Source: Roseateles saccharophilus
GTDB lineage: Bacteria > Pseudomonadota > Gammaproteobacteria > Burkholderiales > Burkholderiaceae_C
Direction of reading: 5' to 3'
Length of the DNA stretch: 64,000 nucleotides
NCBI RefSeq assembly: GCF_004342485.1
Contig: NZ_SMBU01000004.1
Span: 186,001 to 250,000, forward strand
In this document: positions 30,259 to 37,857 of the stretch, in pieces
Layout: the number at the start of each line of letters is the position of its first letter
How positions within the stretch are numbered: the first letter of the stretch is position 1
The notes under the pieces: model-generated
The model's input: the letters and a program-made list of their open reading frames with translations, nothing else
Databases searched by the model: none
What the model was told of the DNA's origin: nothing
Translations under genes and position numbers: made by a program

Positions 30259-31208
30259 GCACTCCCCGCATCCTCATCATCGGCGCCAACGGCCAGATCG
30301 GCACCGAACTGGCCAGCGAACTCGCGAAGCTGCACGGCGACGACGCCGTCATCACCAGCGACCTCAGCCCCCAGGGCCGCGTGCCCACGCTCAAGCACGA
30401 GATGCTGGACGTGACCGACGCCGGCGCGCTGACGACCATCGTCAAGCGCCACAAGATCACGCAGATCTACCACCTCGCCGCAGCCCTGTCGGCCAATGGC
30501 GAGAAGCATCCGATGTGGGCCTGGGACCTGAACATGAAGGGCCTGCTCAATGTGCTGGAGCTGGCCCGCCACGAGAAGCTGGACAAGATCTTCTGGCCCA
30601 GCTCCATCGCCGCCTTCGGCCCGAACACACCGGCCGTGGACACGCCGCAGACGACCGTGATGGACCCGACGACGGTCTACGGCATCAGCAAGCTGGCCGG
30701 CGAGCGCTGGTGCGCCTGGTACCACGCCAAGCACGGCGTGGACGTGCGCAGCCTGCGCTATCCCGGCCTGATCAGCTGGAAGACGCCGCCCGGCGGCGGC
30801 ACGACGGACTACGCCGTCGAGATCTTCCATTCGGCACTGAAGGACGGCCGCTACACCTGCTTCCTCGAAGCCGGTCAGGCCCTGCCGATGATGTACATGC
30901 CCGATGCGCTGCGCGCGACCATCGAGCTGATGAACGCGCCGGCCGACGCTGTTCTGCAGCGCGGCAGCTACAACCTCGCCGGCGTCAGCTTCACGCCGGA
31001 AGGCATCGCGGCCAGCATCCGCCGCCGCCTGCCCGGCTTCACGATGGACTGTGTGCCCGACTTCCGCCAGGCCATCGCCGCCAGCTGGCCGCAGCGCATC
31101 GACGACGGCGCCGCCCAGGCCGACTGGGGCTGGCAGCTGCGCTACGACCTCGACGCGATGGTCGACGACATGCTGTCGAATCTGGCACGCGAACTGAAGC
31201 TGGGCTGA
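30255..31208 (+). CDS. L-threonine 3-dehydrogenase, short-chain (epimerase-like) type
   Basis: 317 residues of the extended SDR family. NAD-binding loop GANGQIG (10-16), YHLAAALSA, catalytic Ser117 (PSSIAAFG) and Tyr142-x3-Lys146 (TVYGISK). The family includes NAD-dependent epimerases, but the segments LRYPGLISW and GGGTTDYAVEIFH, and the coupling to kbl, identify the SDR-type threonine dehydrogenase known from Cupriavidus and Flavobacterium, not the zinc-dependent Tdh of Escherichia coli. Reaction: threonine plus NAD to 2-amino-3-ketobutyrate. It overlaps kbl by 4 nt. Confidence 0.9.
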   Translation: MSTPRILIIGANGQIGTELASELAKLHGDDAVITSDLSPQGRVPTLKHEMLDVTDAGALTTIVKRHKITQIYHLAAALSANGEKHPMWAWDLNMKGLLNVLELARHEKLDKIFWPSSIAAFGPNTPAVDTPQTTVMDPTTVYGISKLAGERWCAWYHAKHGVDVRSLRYPGLISWKTPPGGGTTDYAVEIFHSALKDGRYTCFLEAGQALPMMYMPDALRATIELMNAPADAVLQRGSYNLAGVSFTPEGIAASIRRRLPGFTMDCVPDFRQAIAASWPQRIDDGAAQADWGWQLRYDLDAMVDDMLSNLARELKLG

Positions 31209-31233
31209 CGCAAGGGGCTGCTAGGCTGGCGGC

Positions 31234-32046
31234 ATGAAAGCCGCCTCCCTCCTGCTGCTCGCCTGCGCGGCCGCTCCGCTTGCCCAGGCCCAGCAACAGG
31301 AGCAAGAGCCCGAAAGCCAGCCGGCGCGCTACCTGATCGGCGTCTCGGTCTCGAGCCGGCCCGAGTACGACGGTGCCGCCTCGCGCCAGACCCGGCTCAA
31401 CGCCCTGTGGGCCTTGCAGGTCGGCCGCTGGCGCCTCAGCACCTCGGGCGGCAGCGCGCTGCTCGGCTTCGGCCGGGAAAGCGCCGGCCCGGGCGCCAGC
31501 ACCCAGCTCATCGAGACTGCCAGGCTGCGCCTCGGGCTGGCGCTGCGCGTGGACAACGGGCGCAGCAGCAACGACGCGAGCACGACGCGCGGCCTGCCCG
31601 ACGTGAAGCGCACGCTGCGCGCGCGCCTCTACGCGAACTACAGCCTGGCCCCCGACCTCAACCTCGGCGCCGCGCTGTCCCAGGACCTGCTGGGCCACCA
31701 GGGCGGCCTGAACGCCGATGTGAACCTGGGCTGGCGCTTCTACCGCAGCCCGACGCTGGAGTGGACCAGCGGCATCGGCTTCTCCGCGGCCGACGCGCAG
31801 AACATGCGCAGCTATTTCGGCGTGCCCGAGAGGGCCATGGCGGCGAGCGGCAGGCCGGCCTATGTGCCCGGCTCCGGCCTGCGCGACCTGCATGCCGGCG
31901 TCGGCTTCACGCGGCCCTTCGCCAGGCACTGGTTCGTGTTCGGTTCGGCCGGCGCCAGCCGCCTGCTCGGCCCGGCGGCCGCCAGCCCGCTGGTCGAGAA
32001 GCGCGACGGCAGCTACGCGGCCATCGGCCTGGCCTGGCGAAATTAG
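31234..32046 (+). CDS. MipA/OmpV family outer-membrane protein
   Basis: 270 residues with a signal peptide (cleavage after AQA, about residue 19). The mature part shows alternating beta strands with aromatic ends and closes with GLAWRN, the typical outer-membrane barrel end. Family members include the MltA-interacting scaffold MipA and the OmpV porins; which role applies is not clear. It starts 25 nt after tdh, so it could be co-transcribed, and its stop touches the 254-bp repeat element. Confidence 0.82.
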   Translation: MKAASLLLLACAAAPLAQAQQQEQEPESQPARYLIGVSVSSRPEYDGAASRQTRLNALWALQVGRWRLSTSGGSALLGFGRESAGPGASTQLIETARLRLGLALRVDNGRSSNDASTTRGLPDVKRTLRARLYANYSLAPDLNLGAALSQDLLGHQGGLNADVNLGWRFYRSPTLEWTSGIGFSAADAQNMRSYFGVPERAMAASGRPAYVPGSGLRDLHAGVGFTRPFARHWFVFGSAGASRLLGPAAASPLVEKRDGSYAAIGLAWRN

Positions 32047-32047
32047 C

Positions 32048-32301
32048 CCACTGCGTCGGGGAAATGACACCCCCGCCGGGGCGTGCCGGCAGGCAGACAA
32101 GGCGCGAGGAGGCAGCGGGCTTGCGCCCGCAACGACGAGCAACGCCGCATGCCTGCCGGCACGCCCCGGCCCGCAGGGTGAGGACCAAAGCGGGCCACTC
32201 AGCGTTGCTCGGCATGGCCGGGGCCCAACCCCGGCGGCGTCTCGCGCCTTGATTGGGCCCGCTTTGGTCCTCGCGGGGGTGCCATTTCCCCGACGCAGTG
32301 G
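32048..32301. repeat. Nested inverted-repeat element between two convergent genes
   Basis: The outer arms 32048-32076 and 32273-32301 are inverted repeats matching 28 of 29. Inside, 32075-32095 pairs perfectly with 32150-32170 (21 bp), and 32180-32196 pairs perfectly with 32256-32272 (17 bp). Together they fold as a three-way junction: one closing stem and two long arms. Extra repeats exist: 32098-32108 with 32241-32251 (11 bp), 32137-32145 with 32202-32210 (9 bp), and a small hairpin 32115-32130. The element fills the space between the stop codons of the mipA-like and DUF962 genes exactly. I see no protein, no T-tract and no clear target duplication. Confidence 0.85.
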
Positions 32302-32302
32302 A

Positions 32303-32620
32303 CTAGAACTTGATCCGGCCCCGCCAGATGTCGGCGTACATGAGCCAGTCGCCCATCAGGCTGTAGATCGGGTACTTGAAGGTGGCCGGGCGGTTCTTCT
32401 CGAAGAAGAAATGCCCGACCCACGCAAAGCCGTAGCCGCAGAGCAGGCTGTAGAGCAGCCAGACGAGGGCGCCCGTCGTCACCAGCTCGAACAGGCAGGC
32501 CAGCACCAGCGTCGAGCCGATGAAGTGCAGACGCCGGCAGGTCGTGTTGCTGTGCTCGCCCAGGTAGAAGGGATAGAAATCGGCGAAGCGGGTGTAGCGG
32601 GTGGCGCTCATGCCGGCCAT
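32303..32620 (-). CDS. DUF962 / Mpo1-like membrane protein
   Basis: 105 residues from ATG 32620, or 102 from ATG 32611 (MSATRYTRF), which fits relatives equally well. Motifs: FADFYPFYLGEHSN, CRRLHFIGS, GYGFAWVGHFFFEKNRPATF and the closing DWLMYADIWRG. The histidines of HSN, HFIG and GHFFFEKN match the iron-binding histidines of yeast Mpo1, a dioxygenase that shortens 2-hydroxy fatty acids. Two or three TM helices. A fatty-acid alpha-oxidation role is inference from the family. Confidence 0.85.
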   Translation of the reverse strand: MAGMSATRYTRFADFYPFYLGEHSNTTCRRLHFIGSTLVLACLFELVTTGALVWLLYSLLCGYGFAWVGHFFFEKNRPATFKYPIYSLMGDWLMYADIWRGRIKF

Positions 32621-32673
32621 TCAAGCGCAGGCCCGGCCGCAGCGGCAAGCGGGCTTGCCCTTGCAGATGTGGC

Positions 32674-33471
32674 TTACGCCCCGGTCTGAAGCGCCGCCCT
32701 GAGGGCCGCCAGCATCGCGTCCGGCGCCTCGGCCATCAGCGCGTGGCCGGCCGGCACCGTGTGGATGCGCGGCTTCAGCAGGCCGCCGAGCACGGCGTTC
32801 TGCTTGGGTGAAGTCATCTGGTCCAGCGAGCCCAGAATGAAGTGCACCGGGCAGGCCACGCGCGCCGTGGCCGCCTCGCCGCCCGCGTAGCGGTCGCAGA
32901 CCTGGAAGTCGTTCTCGAAAAGGTTCACCGCCGTCTGGCGCGACTGCAGCCGGCGCATCAGCGCCATCGAGCCGCCTCGCAGCCAGGCGCCGGGGCCGGG
33001 GTAGCCCGGCTTGGCGCTGGCCAGCGAATGCGAGAACGTGTTGACCATGGCCATCGCGGCCTCGGGCCGGTCGCGTGCCGTCGTCAGCAGGGCTTCCGAG
33101 ACCTTCATCGGGTAGGCGGTGCCCACCATCACCAGCGTGGACGCCCGCTGCGCCGCCTCCAGCGCGATCAGCGAACCCATGCTGTGGCCCACCAGCGCGG
33201 CCTTGGCCACGCCGGCCGCATCCAGCAGCCGGTGCAGCCAGGCGGCGATGGCCTCGACGCTGGTCAGTGGCGCGCCGCCGCTGCGGCCATGGCCGGGCAG
33301 GTCGGGCGCCAGCACGCCGTAGCCATGGTGGGCGCACCAGCGGGCCAGCAGGGTCCAGACGCTGTGGTCGTTCAACGCGCCGTGGATGAAGACGACGCAG
33401 GGCAGGGCAGGGTCGAAGGGCTTGCCGCCGGTGTAGGCATAGGCCTCGTGGTTGTCGACGATGAACTTCAT
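32674..33471 (-). CDS. Alpha/beta-fold hydrolase
   Basis: 265 residues. Oxyanion HG motif (FIHGALNDHSVW), APDLPGHGRSGG, nucleophile elbow GHSMGS with Ser97, an Asp in LGSLDQM, and the catalytic His in PAGHALMAEAP. Cytosolic serine hydrolase of unknown ester or lipid substrate. It overlaps the upstream sulfhydrylase gene by 4 nt (ATGA), so the two are translationally coupled; homoserine O-acetyltransferases are also alpha/beta hydrolases, but this protein is too short and lacks their motifs. Confidence 0.88.
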   Translation of the reverse strand: MKFIVDNHEAYAYTGGKPFDPALPCVVFIHGALNDHSVWTLLARWCAHHGYGVLAPDLPGHGRSGGAPLTSVEAIAAWLHRLLDAAGVAKAALVGHSMGSLIALEAAQRASTLVMVGTAYPMKVSEALLTTARDRPEAAMAMVNTFSHSLASAKPGYPGPGAWLRGGSMALMRRLQSRQTAVNLFENDFQVCDRYAGGEAATARVACPVHFILGSLDQMTSPKQNAVLGGLLKPRIHTVPAGHALMAEAPDAMLAALRAALQTGA

Positions 33472-34760
33472 GCCTTGCTCGCTGCTTTGAGCGCCCGCTT
33501 CAGGTCGTCGATGAGGTCGGCCGGGTCTTCCAGGCCGATGGACAGGCGGATGGTGCCGGGGCCGATGCCGGCCTGGCGCAGCGCCGCGTCGTCCATGCGG
33601 AAATGCGTCGTGCTGGCCGGGTGGATGACGAGGGACTTGGCGTCGCCGACGTTGGCGAGGTGGGAGAACAGCTTCAGCGACTCGATGAAGGCGCGGCCCT
33701 GCTCCCGCGTGCCCTTCAGGTCGAAGGAGAACACGGCGCCGGCGCCGCGCGGCAGCAGCTTTTGCGCGAGGGTATGGTCGGGGTGAGAGGCCAGGCCCGG
33801 GTAGCCGACCCTGTCCACCAGCGGCTGGGCGGCCAGGAACTCGGCCACGGCCTGGGCATTGGCCACATGCCGCGCCATGCGCAGCGGCAGCGTCTCCAGC
33901 CCCTGCAGCATCAGCCAGGCCGTGTGCGGGCTCATGCAGGCGCCGAAGTCGCGCAGGCCCTCGCGGCGGGCGCGCAGCAGGAAGGCGCCGACGGTGCTCT
34001 CCTCGGCGAACACCATGCCGTGGAAACCGTCGTAGGGCTCGCAGAGCGTCGCGAACCTGCCGTGGCGATCGTGGGCGGCTTGCCAGTCGAAGCTGCCCGT
34101 GTCGACCAGCACGCCGCCGACGACGGTGCCGTGGCCGCACAGGAACTTGGTGGCCGAGTGGTAGACGAGGTCGGCGCCCAGCTCGGCCGGGCGCTGCAGA
34201 TAGGGCGTCGTGAAGGTCGCGTCCACCAGCAGCGGCAGGCCGGCCTCATGGGCTATTGAACTGACGGCCGGGATGTCCAGCACATCGAGACCGGGGTTGC
34301 CCAGGCTCTCGCCGAACAGCAGCCGCGTCTCGGGCCGTATGGCGGCGCGCCAGGCGTCGAGGTCGCGCGGGTTCACGAAGCTGGTCTCGATGCCGAAACG
34401 GCGCAGCGTGTAGTGCAACAGGTTGTGGCTGCCGCCATACAGCGCCGTGCTCGCAACGATGTGGCCGCCGGCACCCATCAGCGTGCAGATGGCCAGGTGC
34501 AGTGCCGCCTGGCCGCTGGCCGTGGCTACTGAGCCGATGCCGCCGTCCAGCGCGGCCATGCGCTCCTCGAAGACGGCCGTCGTCGGGTTGGAGAGCCGGC
34601 TGTAGACGTGGCCGGAGCGCTCCATGTTGAACAGCGAGGCGGCATGCTCGCTGTTCTCGAAGACGAAGGAGGTGCTGAGGTGCAGCGGCGTAGCCCGCGC
34701 GCCGGTGCCCGGGTCGGGCAGGGCGCCGGCATGCAGGGCAAGCGTATCGAAGCCGGGCAT
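33468..34760 (-). CDS. O-acetylhomoserine aminocarboxypropyltransferase (sulfhydrylase), MetY type
   Basis: 430 residues of the Cys/Met-metabolism PLP family. The PLP lysine is Lys205 in YHSATKFLCGHG. Family motifs: LHAGALPDPGTGARATPLHLSTSF, YSRLSNPTTAVFEERMAALDGG (partial: SRLSNPTTAVFEERM) and SIGLEDPADLIDDL. The length (about 430 rather than 390) and the N-terminal DTLALHAG favour O-acetylhomoserine sulfhydrylase over MetZ or MetB. Role: sulfide plus O-acetylhomoserine to homocysteine. Start ATG 34760. Confidence 0.9.
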   Translation of the reverse strand: MPGFDTLALHAGALPDPGTGARATPLHLSTSFVFENSEHAASLFNMERSGHVYSRLSNPTTAVFEERMAALDGGIGSVATASGQAALHLAICTLMGAGGHIVASTALYGGSHNLLHYTLRRFGIETSFVNPRDLDAWRAAIRPETRLLFGESLGNPGLDVLDIPAVSSIAHEAGLPLLVDATFTTPYLQRPAELGADLVYHSATKFLCGHGTVVGGVLVDTGSFDWQAAHDRHGRFATLCEPYDGFHGMVFAEESTVGAFLLRARREGLRDFGACMSPHTAWLMLQGLETLPLRMARHVANAQAVAEFLAAQPLVDRVGYPGLASHPDHTLAQKLLPRGAGAVFSFDLKGTREQGRAFIESLKLFSHLANVGDAKSLVIHPASTTHFRMDDAALRQAGIGPGTIRLSIGLEDPADLIDDLKRALKAASKA

Positions 34761-34832
34761 GGTGTTTTCTATGGTGTGGATGCGCGAGGATTGTGTGCTA
34801 TGTTGATCACGAAATTTCCCATGGAGGCCCCT

Positions 34833-35300
34833 ATGAAAGTCGTCGATATCCTGCGTGTCAAAGGCGGCACCCTGTTCACCGTCACGCCCGACGAGCCGCT
34901 GAAGGATTCCCTCGCCGTCATGGCCGAGCGCGACATCGGTTCCCTGGTCGTCATGGAGCATGGCGAACTGGTCGGCATGCTGACCTTCCGCGAGGTCATC
35001 CAGGCCGTCGTGAAGAACGCCGGTGCCGTCGGCACGACCATCGTGCGCACGGTCATGGACGACCATCCGCTGACCTGCACGCCCGAGACCGAGATCGACG
35101 AGGTGCGCCGCATGATGCTGGGCCGGCACGCGCGCTATATGCCCGTCATGAACGGCCGCACGCTGATGGGCGTGATCTCCTTCTACGACGTGGCCAAGGC
35201 CGTCGTGGACAGCCAGGACTTCGAGAACCGCATGCTCAAGGCCTATATCCGCGACTGGCCGGTCGAAGAGAACCCCGCAGAGGCCGAGCCCAAACTGTGA
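34833..35300 (+). CDS. CBS-pair domain protein
   Basis: 155 residues made of two CBS motifs (about 8-62 and 76-132) and a short acidic tail. CBS pairs bind adenine nucleotides and usually regulate a partner. No catalytic domain is present. I chose ATG 34833 (MKVVDILRVKGG) because GGAGG lies 5 nt upstream; ATG 34821 also begins in frame but would use that site as codons. Transcribed divergently from metY. A terminator follows 90 nt downstream. Confidence 0.88.
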   Translation: MKVVDILRVKGGTLFTVTPDEPLKDSLAVMAERDIGSLVVMEHGELVGMLTFREVIQAVVKNAGAVGTTIVRTVMDDHPLTCTPETEIDEVRRMMLGRHARYMPVMNGRTLMGVISFYDVAKAVVDSQDFENRMLKAYIRDWPVEENPAEAEPKL

Positions 35301-35390
35301 GGCCGGACTGAGAACAGCGCCTGCGCTGTGCGACGCCTGCCGAACGACACCCGGCTTGCAAGCCGGACGGCATGAAGTTCGCAACGCATG

Positions 35391-35421
35391 AAGGCGGCCT
35401 TGCGGGGCCGCCTTTGCTTTT
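35391..35421 (+). terminator. Rho-independent terminator after the CBS gene
   Basis: Stem AAGGCGGCC (35391-35399), loop TTGCGG, stem GGCCGCCTT (35406-35414), then TGCTTTT. A separate perfect 16-nt palindrome, CCGGCTTGCAAGCCGG, sits upstream at 35351-35366. Confidence 0.8.
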
Positions 35422-35445
35422 CGGGCCCACCTAGAATTTGCGGAT

Positions 35446-36549
35446 ATGTCAGGCAGCACCTTCGGCGAACTCTTTCGCGTCACCAATTTCGGCGAAAGCC
35501 ACGGCCCGGCCATCGGCTGCGTCATCGACGGCTGCCCGCCGGGCATGCAGCTCAGCGAGGCCGACATCCAGCCCGAGCTGGACCGCCGCCGCCCCGGCAC
35601 CAGCCGCCACGTCACCCAACGTAACGAGCCCGATGCGGTGAAGATCCTGTCCGGCGTCTACGACGGCGTCACGACCGGCACGCCCATCTGCCTGCTGATA
35701 GAGAACACCGACCAGCGCAGCAAGGACTACGGCAACATCCTCGACACCTTCCGTCCCGGCCACGCCGACTACACCTACTGGCGCAAGTACGGCGTGCGCG
35801 ACCCGCGCGGCGGCGGGCGCTCGTCGGCGCGTCTGACGGCACCGATGGTCGGCGCCGGCGCCGTGGCCCGCAAATGGCTGAAGCAGGCCTATGGCACCGA
35901 ATTCCGCGGCTGCATGACCCAGCTCGGCGAGATCGAGATCCCGTTCGAGGGCTGGCAGCATGTTGGCGACAACCCCTTCTTCGCCGCCAACGCCAGCAAG
36001 ATCGCCGCGCTCGAGGTTTATATGGATGAGCTGCGCCGCGCCGGCGACTCGGTCGGCGCGCGCATCCGTGTCGAAGCCACCGGTGTGCCGGTCGGCCTGG
36101 GCGAGCCGCTGTTCGACAAGCTGGACGCCGACATCGCCTATGCGCTGATGGGCATCAACGCGGTGAAGGGCGTGGAGATCGGTGCCGGCTTCGGCGTCGT
36201 CGCCCAGCGCGGCACCGAGCATGGCGACGAGCTGAGCCGCGAAGGCTTCGCCAGCAACAATGCCGGCGGCATGCTGGGCGGCATCTCGACCGGCCAGGAC
36301 ATCGTCGCCAGCATCGCGATCAAGCCCACCAGCTCCATCCGCAGCCCCAAGGCCAGCATCGACCGCGCCGGCAACCCGGCCACGGTGGAGACCTTCGGCC
36401 GCCACGACCCCTGCGTGGGCATCCGCGCCACACCCATTGCCGAGGCCATGCTGGCCCTGGTGCTGATGGACCATGCGCTGCGGCATCGGGCGCAATGCGG
36501 GGATGTGAAGCTGCCGATCGCCCCCATTGCGGGGACCCGCCCCAGCTGA
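35446..36549 (+). CDS. aroC: Chorismate synthase
   Basis: Last shikimate-pathway step: 5-enolpyruvylshikimate 3-phosphate to chorismate, needing reduced FMN. 367 residues. Signatures: [15 protein letters not shown] at the N-terminus, [36 protein letters not shown] (in part [15 protein letters not shown]), [13 protein letters not shown] and [17 protein letters not shown]. Start ATG 35446 is the family start. It stands alone between the CBS terminator and the second RND operon. Confidence 0.97.
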   Translation: MSGSTFGELFRVTNFGESHGPAIGCVIDGCPPGMQLSEADIQPELDRRRPGTSRHVTQRNEPDAVKILSGVYDGVTTGTPICLLIENTDQRSKDYGNILDTFRPGHADYTYWRKYGVRDPRGGGRSSARLTAPMVGAGAVARKWLKQAYGTEFRGCMTQLGEIEIPFEGWQHVGDNPFFAANASKIAALEVYMDELRRAGDSVGARIRVEATGVPVGLGEPLFDKLDADIAYALMGINAVKGVEIGAGFGVVAQRGTEHGDELSREGFASNNAGGMLGGISTGQDIVASIAIKPTSSIRSPKASIDRAGNPATVETFGRHDPCVGIRATPIAEAMLALVLMDHALRHRAQCGDVKLPIAPIAGTRPS

Positions 36550-36686
36550 ATTCGGCTGAATTCGGCCTGATCGCTGGGGAATGCAGCTCAGCCCCCGCAA
36601 ACCGCGTTTCGTCACAAGCCCGCTGCGCCCCGGCGCTCTGATTTCTAGACTGCAAAGGTCTGCATCAGAGAGTGTTTGGGGGAGTC

Positions 36687-37847
36687 ATGCGCAAGTCCTG
36701 GAAATTGGGTGGCATCGCGGCCGTCGTGCTGCTGGTGGGTGGCGCTGGCGTGGCCGTCATGGCCAGCAAGGGCGATGGCCCAAAGAAACCCGACGACGAC
36801 AAGGCCAAGACCGTGCTGGAGTTCGTGCCCAGCGAAGTCGTCAAGCCGACGCTGACCGCCATGCCGGCCCTGATCGAGTTCAGCGGCCCGCTGGTGGCGC
36901 CGGGTACGGTCATCGTGCGCGCCAAGTCCAACGGCACCCTGCTCAACCTCGCCGTCGGCGAAGGCAGCCGCGTGAAGGCCGGCCAGGCTCTCGGCCAGGT
37001 CGATCTGGAAGAGCTGCGCTATCGCATCGCCGAGCGCGGCGCCAGCGTCGAGGCCATGCGCGCCCAGATGGAGCAGGCCGAGCGCAGCTACAAGGCCAAC
37101 GAGGGCCTGGCTGCCAAGAGCTTCATCGCCCAGACGGCGCTGGACAACTCGCGCGCCGCCTACGAGTCGGCCCGCGCCAACTGGAACGCCGCCAAGGCCC
37201 AGCTCGACACCAGCCAGGTGACGATGCGCCAGGCCGCCCTTGTCGCGCCCATCAACGGCATCGTCGCCAAGCGCCACGCGCTGCCGGGCGAGAAGCTCGC
37301 CGCCGAGCAGCAGATCCTGACCATCGTTGACCTGTCAAAACTTGAGCTGGCCGGCCTGGTGGGCACGCACGAGGTCAGCCGCCTTCAGCCGGGCATGGCG
37401 GTGCAGGTGCAGGTCGAGGGCGTGGACGAGCCGGTGCAGGCCAAGATCGCCCGCATCGCGCCCAGCGCCGAGCCGGGCACGCGCTCCATCGGCGTGACGC
37501 TGGTGCTGGACAACCCCAGGGAGCTCTACCGCGCCGGCCAGTACGCCGTCGCCAAGGTCGTGCTGCAGGACGACACCCAGCGCCTGACCGTGCCGCTGGC
37601 CGCCATCAGCCGAAACTCCGGCCAGGAGCAGGTCTGGATGATCGAGAAAGGCGCGCTGGTGCGTCGCATCGTGACCACCGGCCGCAGCGACGCCCAGGAA
37701 GGCCGTGTCGAGATCCTGAACGGCCTCAAGCCCGAGGCCCAGGTGCTGGCCGCGCGCTTCGACAACCTGCGCGAGGGCGACAAGGCCACCGTCGTGGCCA
37801 CCAAGGCCAAGGTCGCCAGCTCGGCCGCCACCCCCGTCCAACAGTGA
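36687..37847 (+). CDS. RND efflux periplasmic adaptor (membrane fusion protein)
   Basis: 386 residues with one N-terminal TM anchor (about 7-27), not a lipoprotein. Lipoyl-like half-domains (IVRAKSNGTLLNLAVGEGSRV and APINGIVAKRHALPGEKL), an alpha hairpin of about 100-165, beta-barrel and membrane-proximal domains (RAGQYAVAKV). GGGGGAG ribosome site before ATG 36687. The RND pump follows after 10 nt. Confidence 0.92.
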   Translation: MRKSWKLGGIAAVVLLVGGAGVAVMASKGDGPKKPDDDKAKTVLEFVPSEVVKPTLTAMPALIEFSGPLVAPGTVIVRAKSNGTLLNLAVGEGSRVKAGQALGQVDLEELRYRIAERGASVEAMRAQMEQAERSYKANEGLAAKSFIAQTALDNSRAAYESARANWNAAKAQLDTSQVTMRQAALVAPINGIVAKRHALPGEKLAAEQQILTIVDLSKLELAGLVGTHEVSRLQPGMAVQVQVEGVDEPVQAKIARIAPSAEPGTRSIGVTLVLDNPRELYRAGQYAVAKVVLQDDTQRLTVPLAAISRNSGQEQVWMIEKGALVRRIVTTGRSDAQEGRVEILNGLKPEAQVLAARFDNLREGDKATVVATKAKVASSAATPVQQ

Positions 37848-37857
37848 GGGCCAGGCC

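Noticed and set aside
33468-33471. Alpha/beta hydrolase as homoserine O-acetyltransferase (MetX) because it overlaps metY
   Set aside because: At 265 residues it is about 100 shorter than MetX and lacks its conserved motifs; it is a generic hydrolase.
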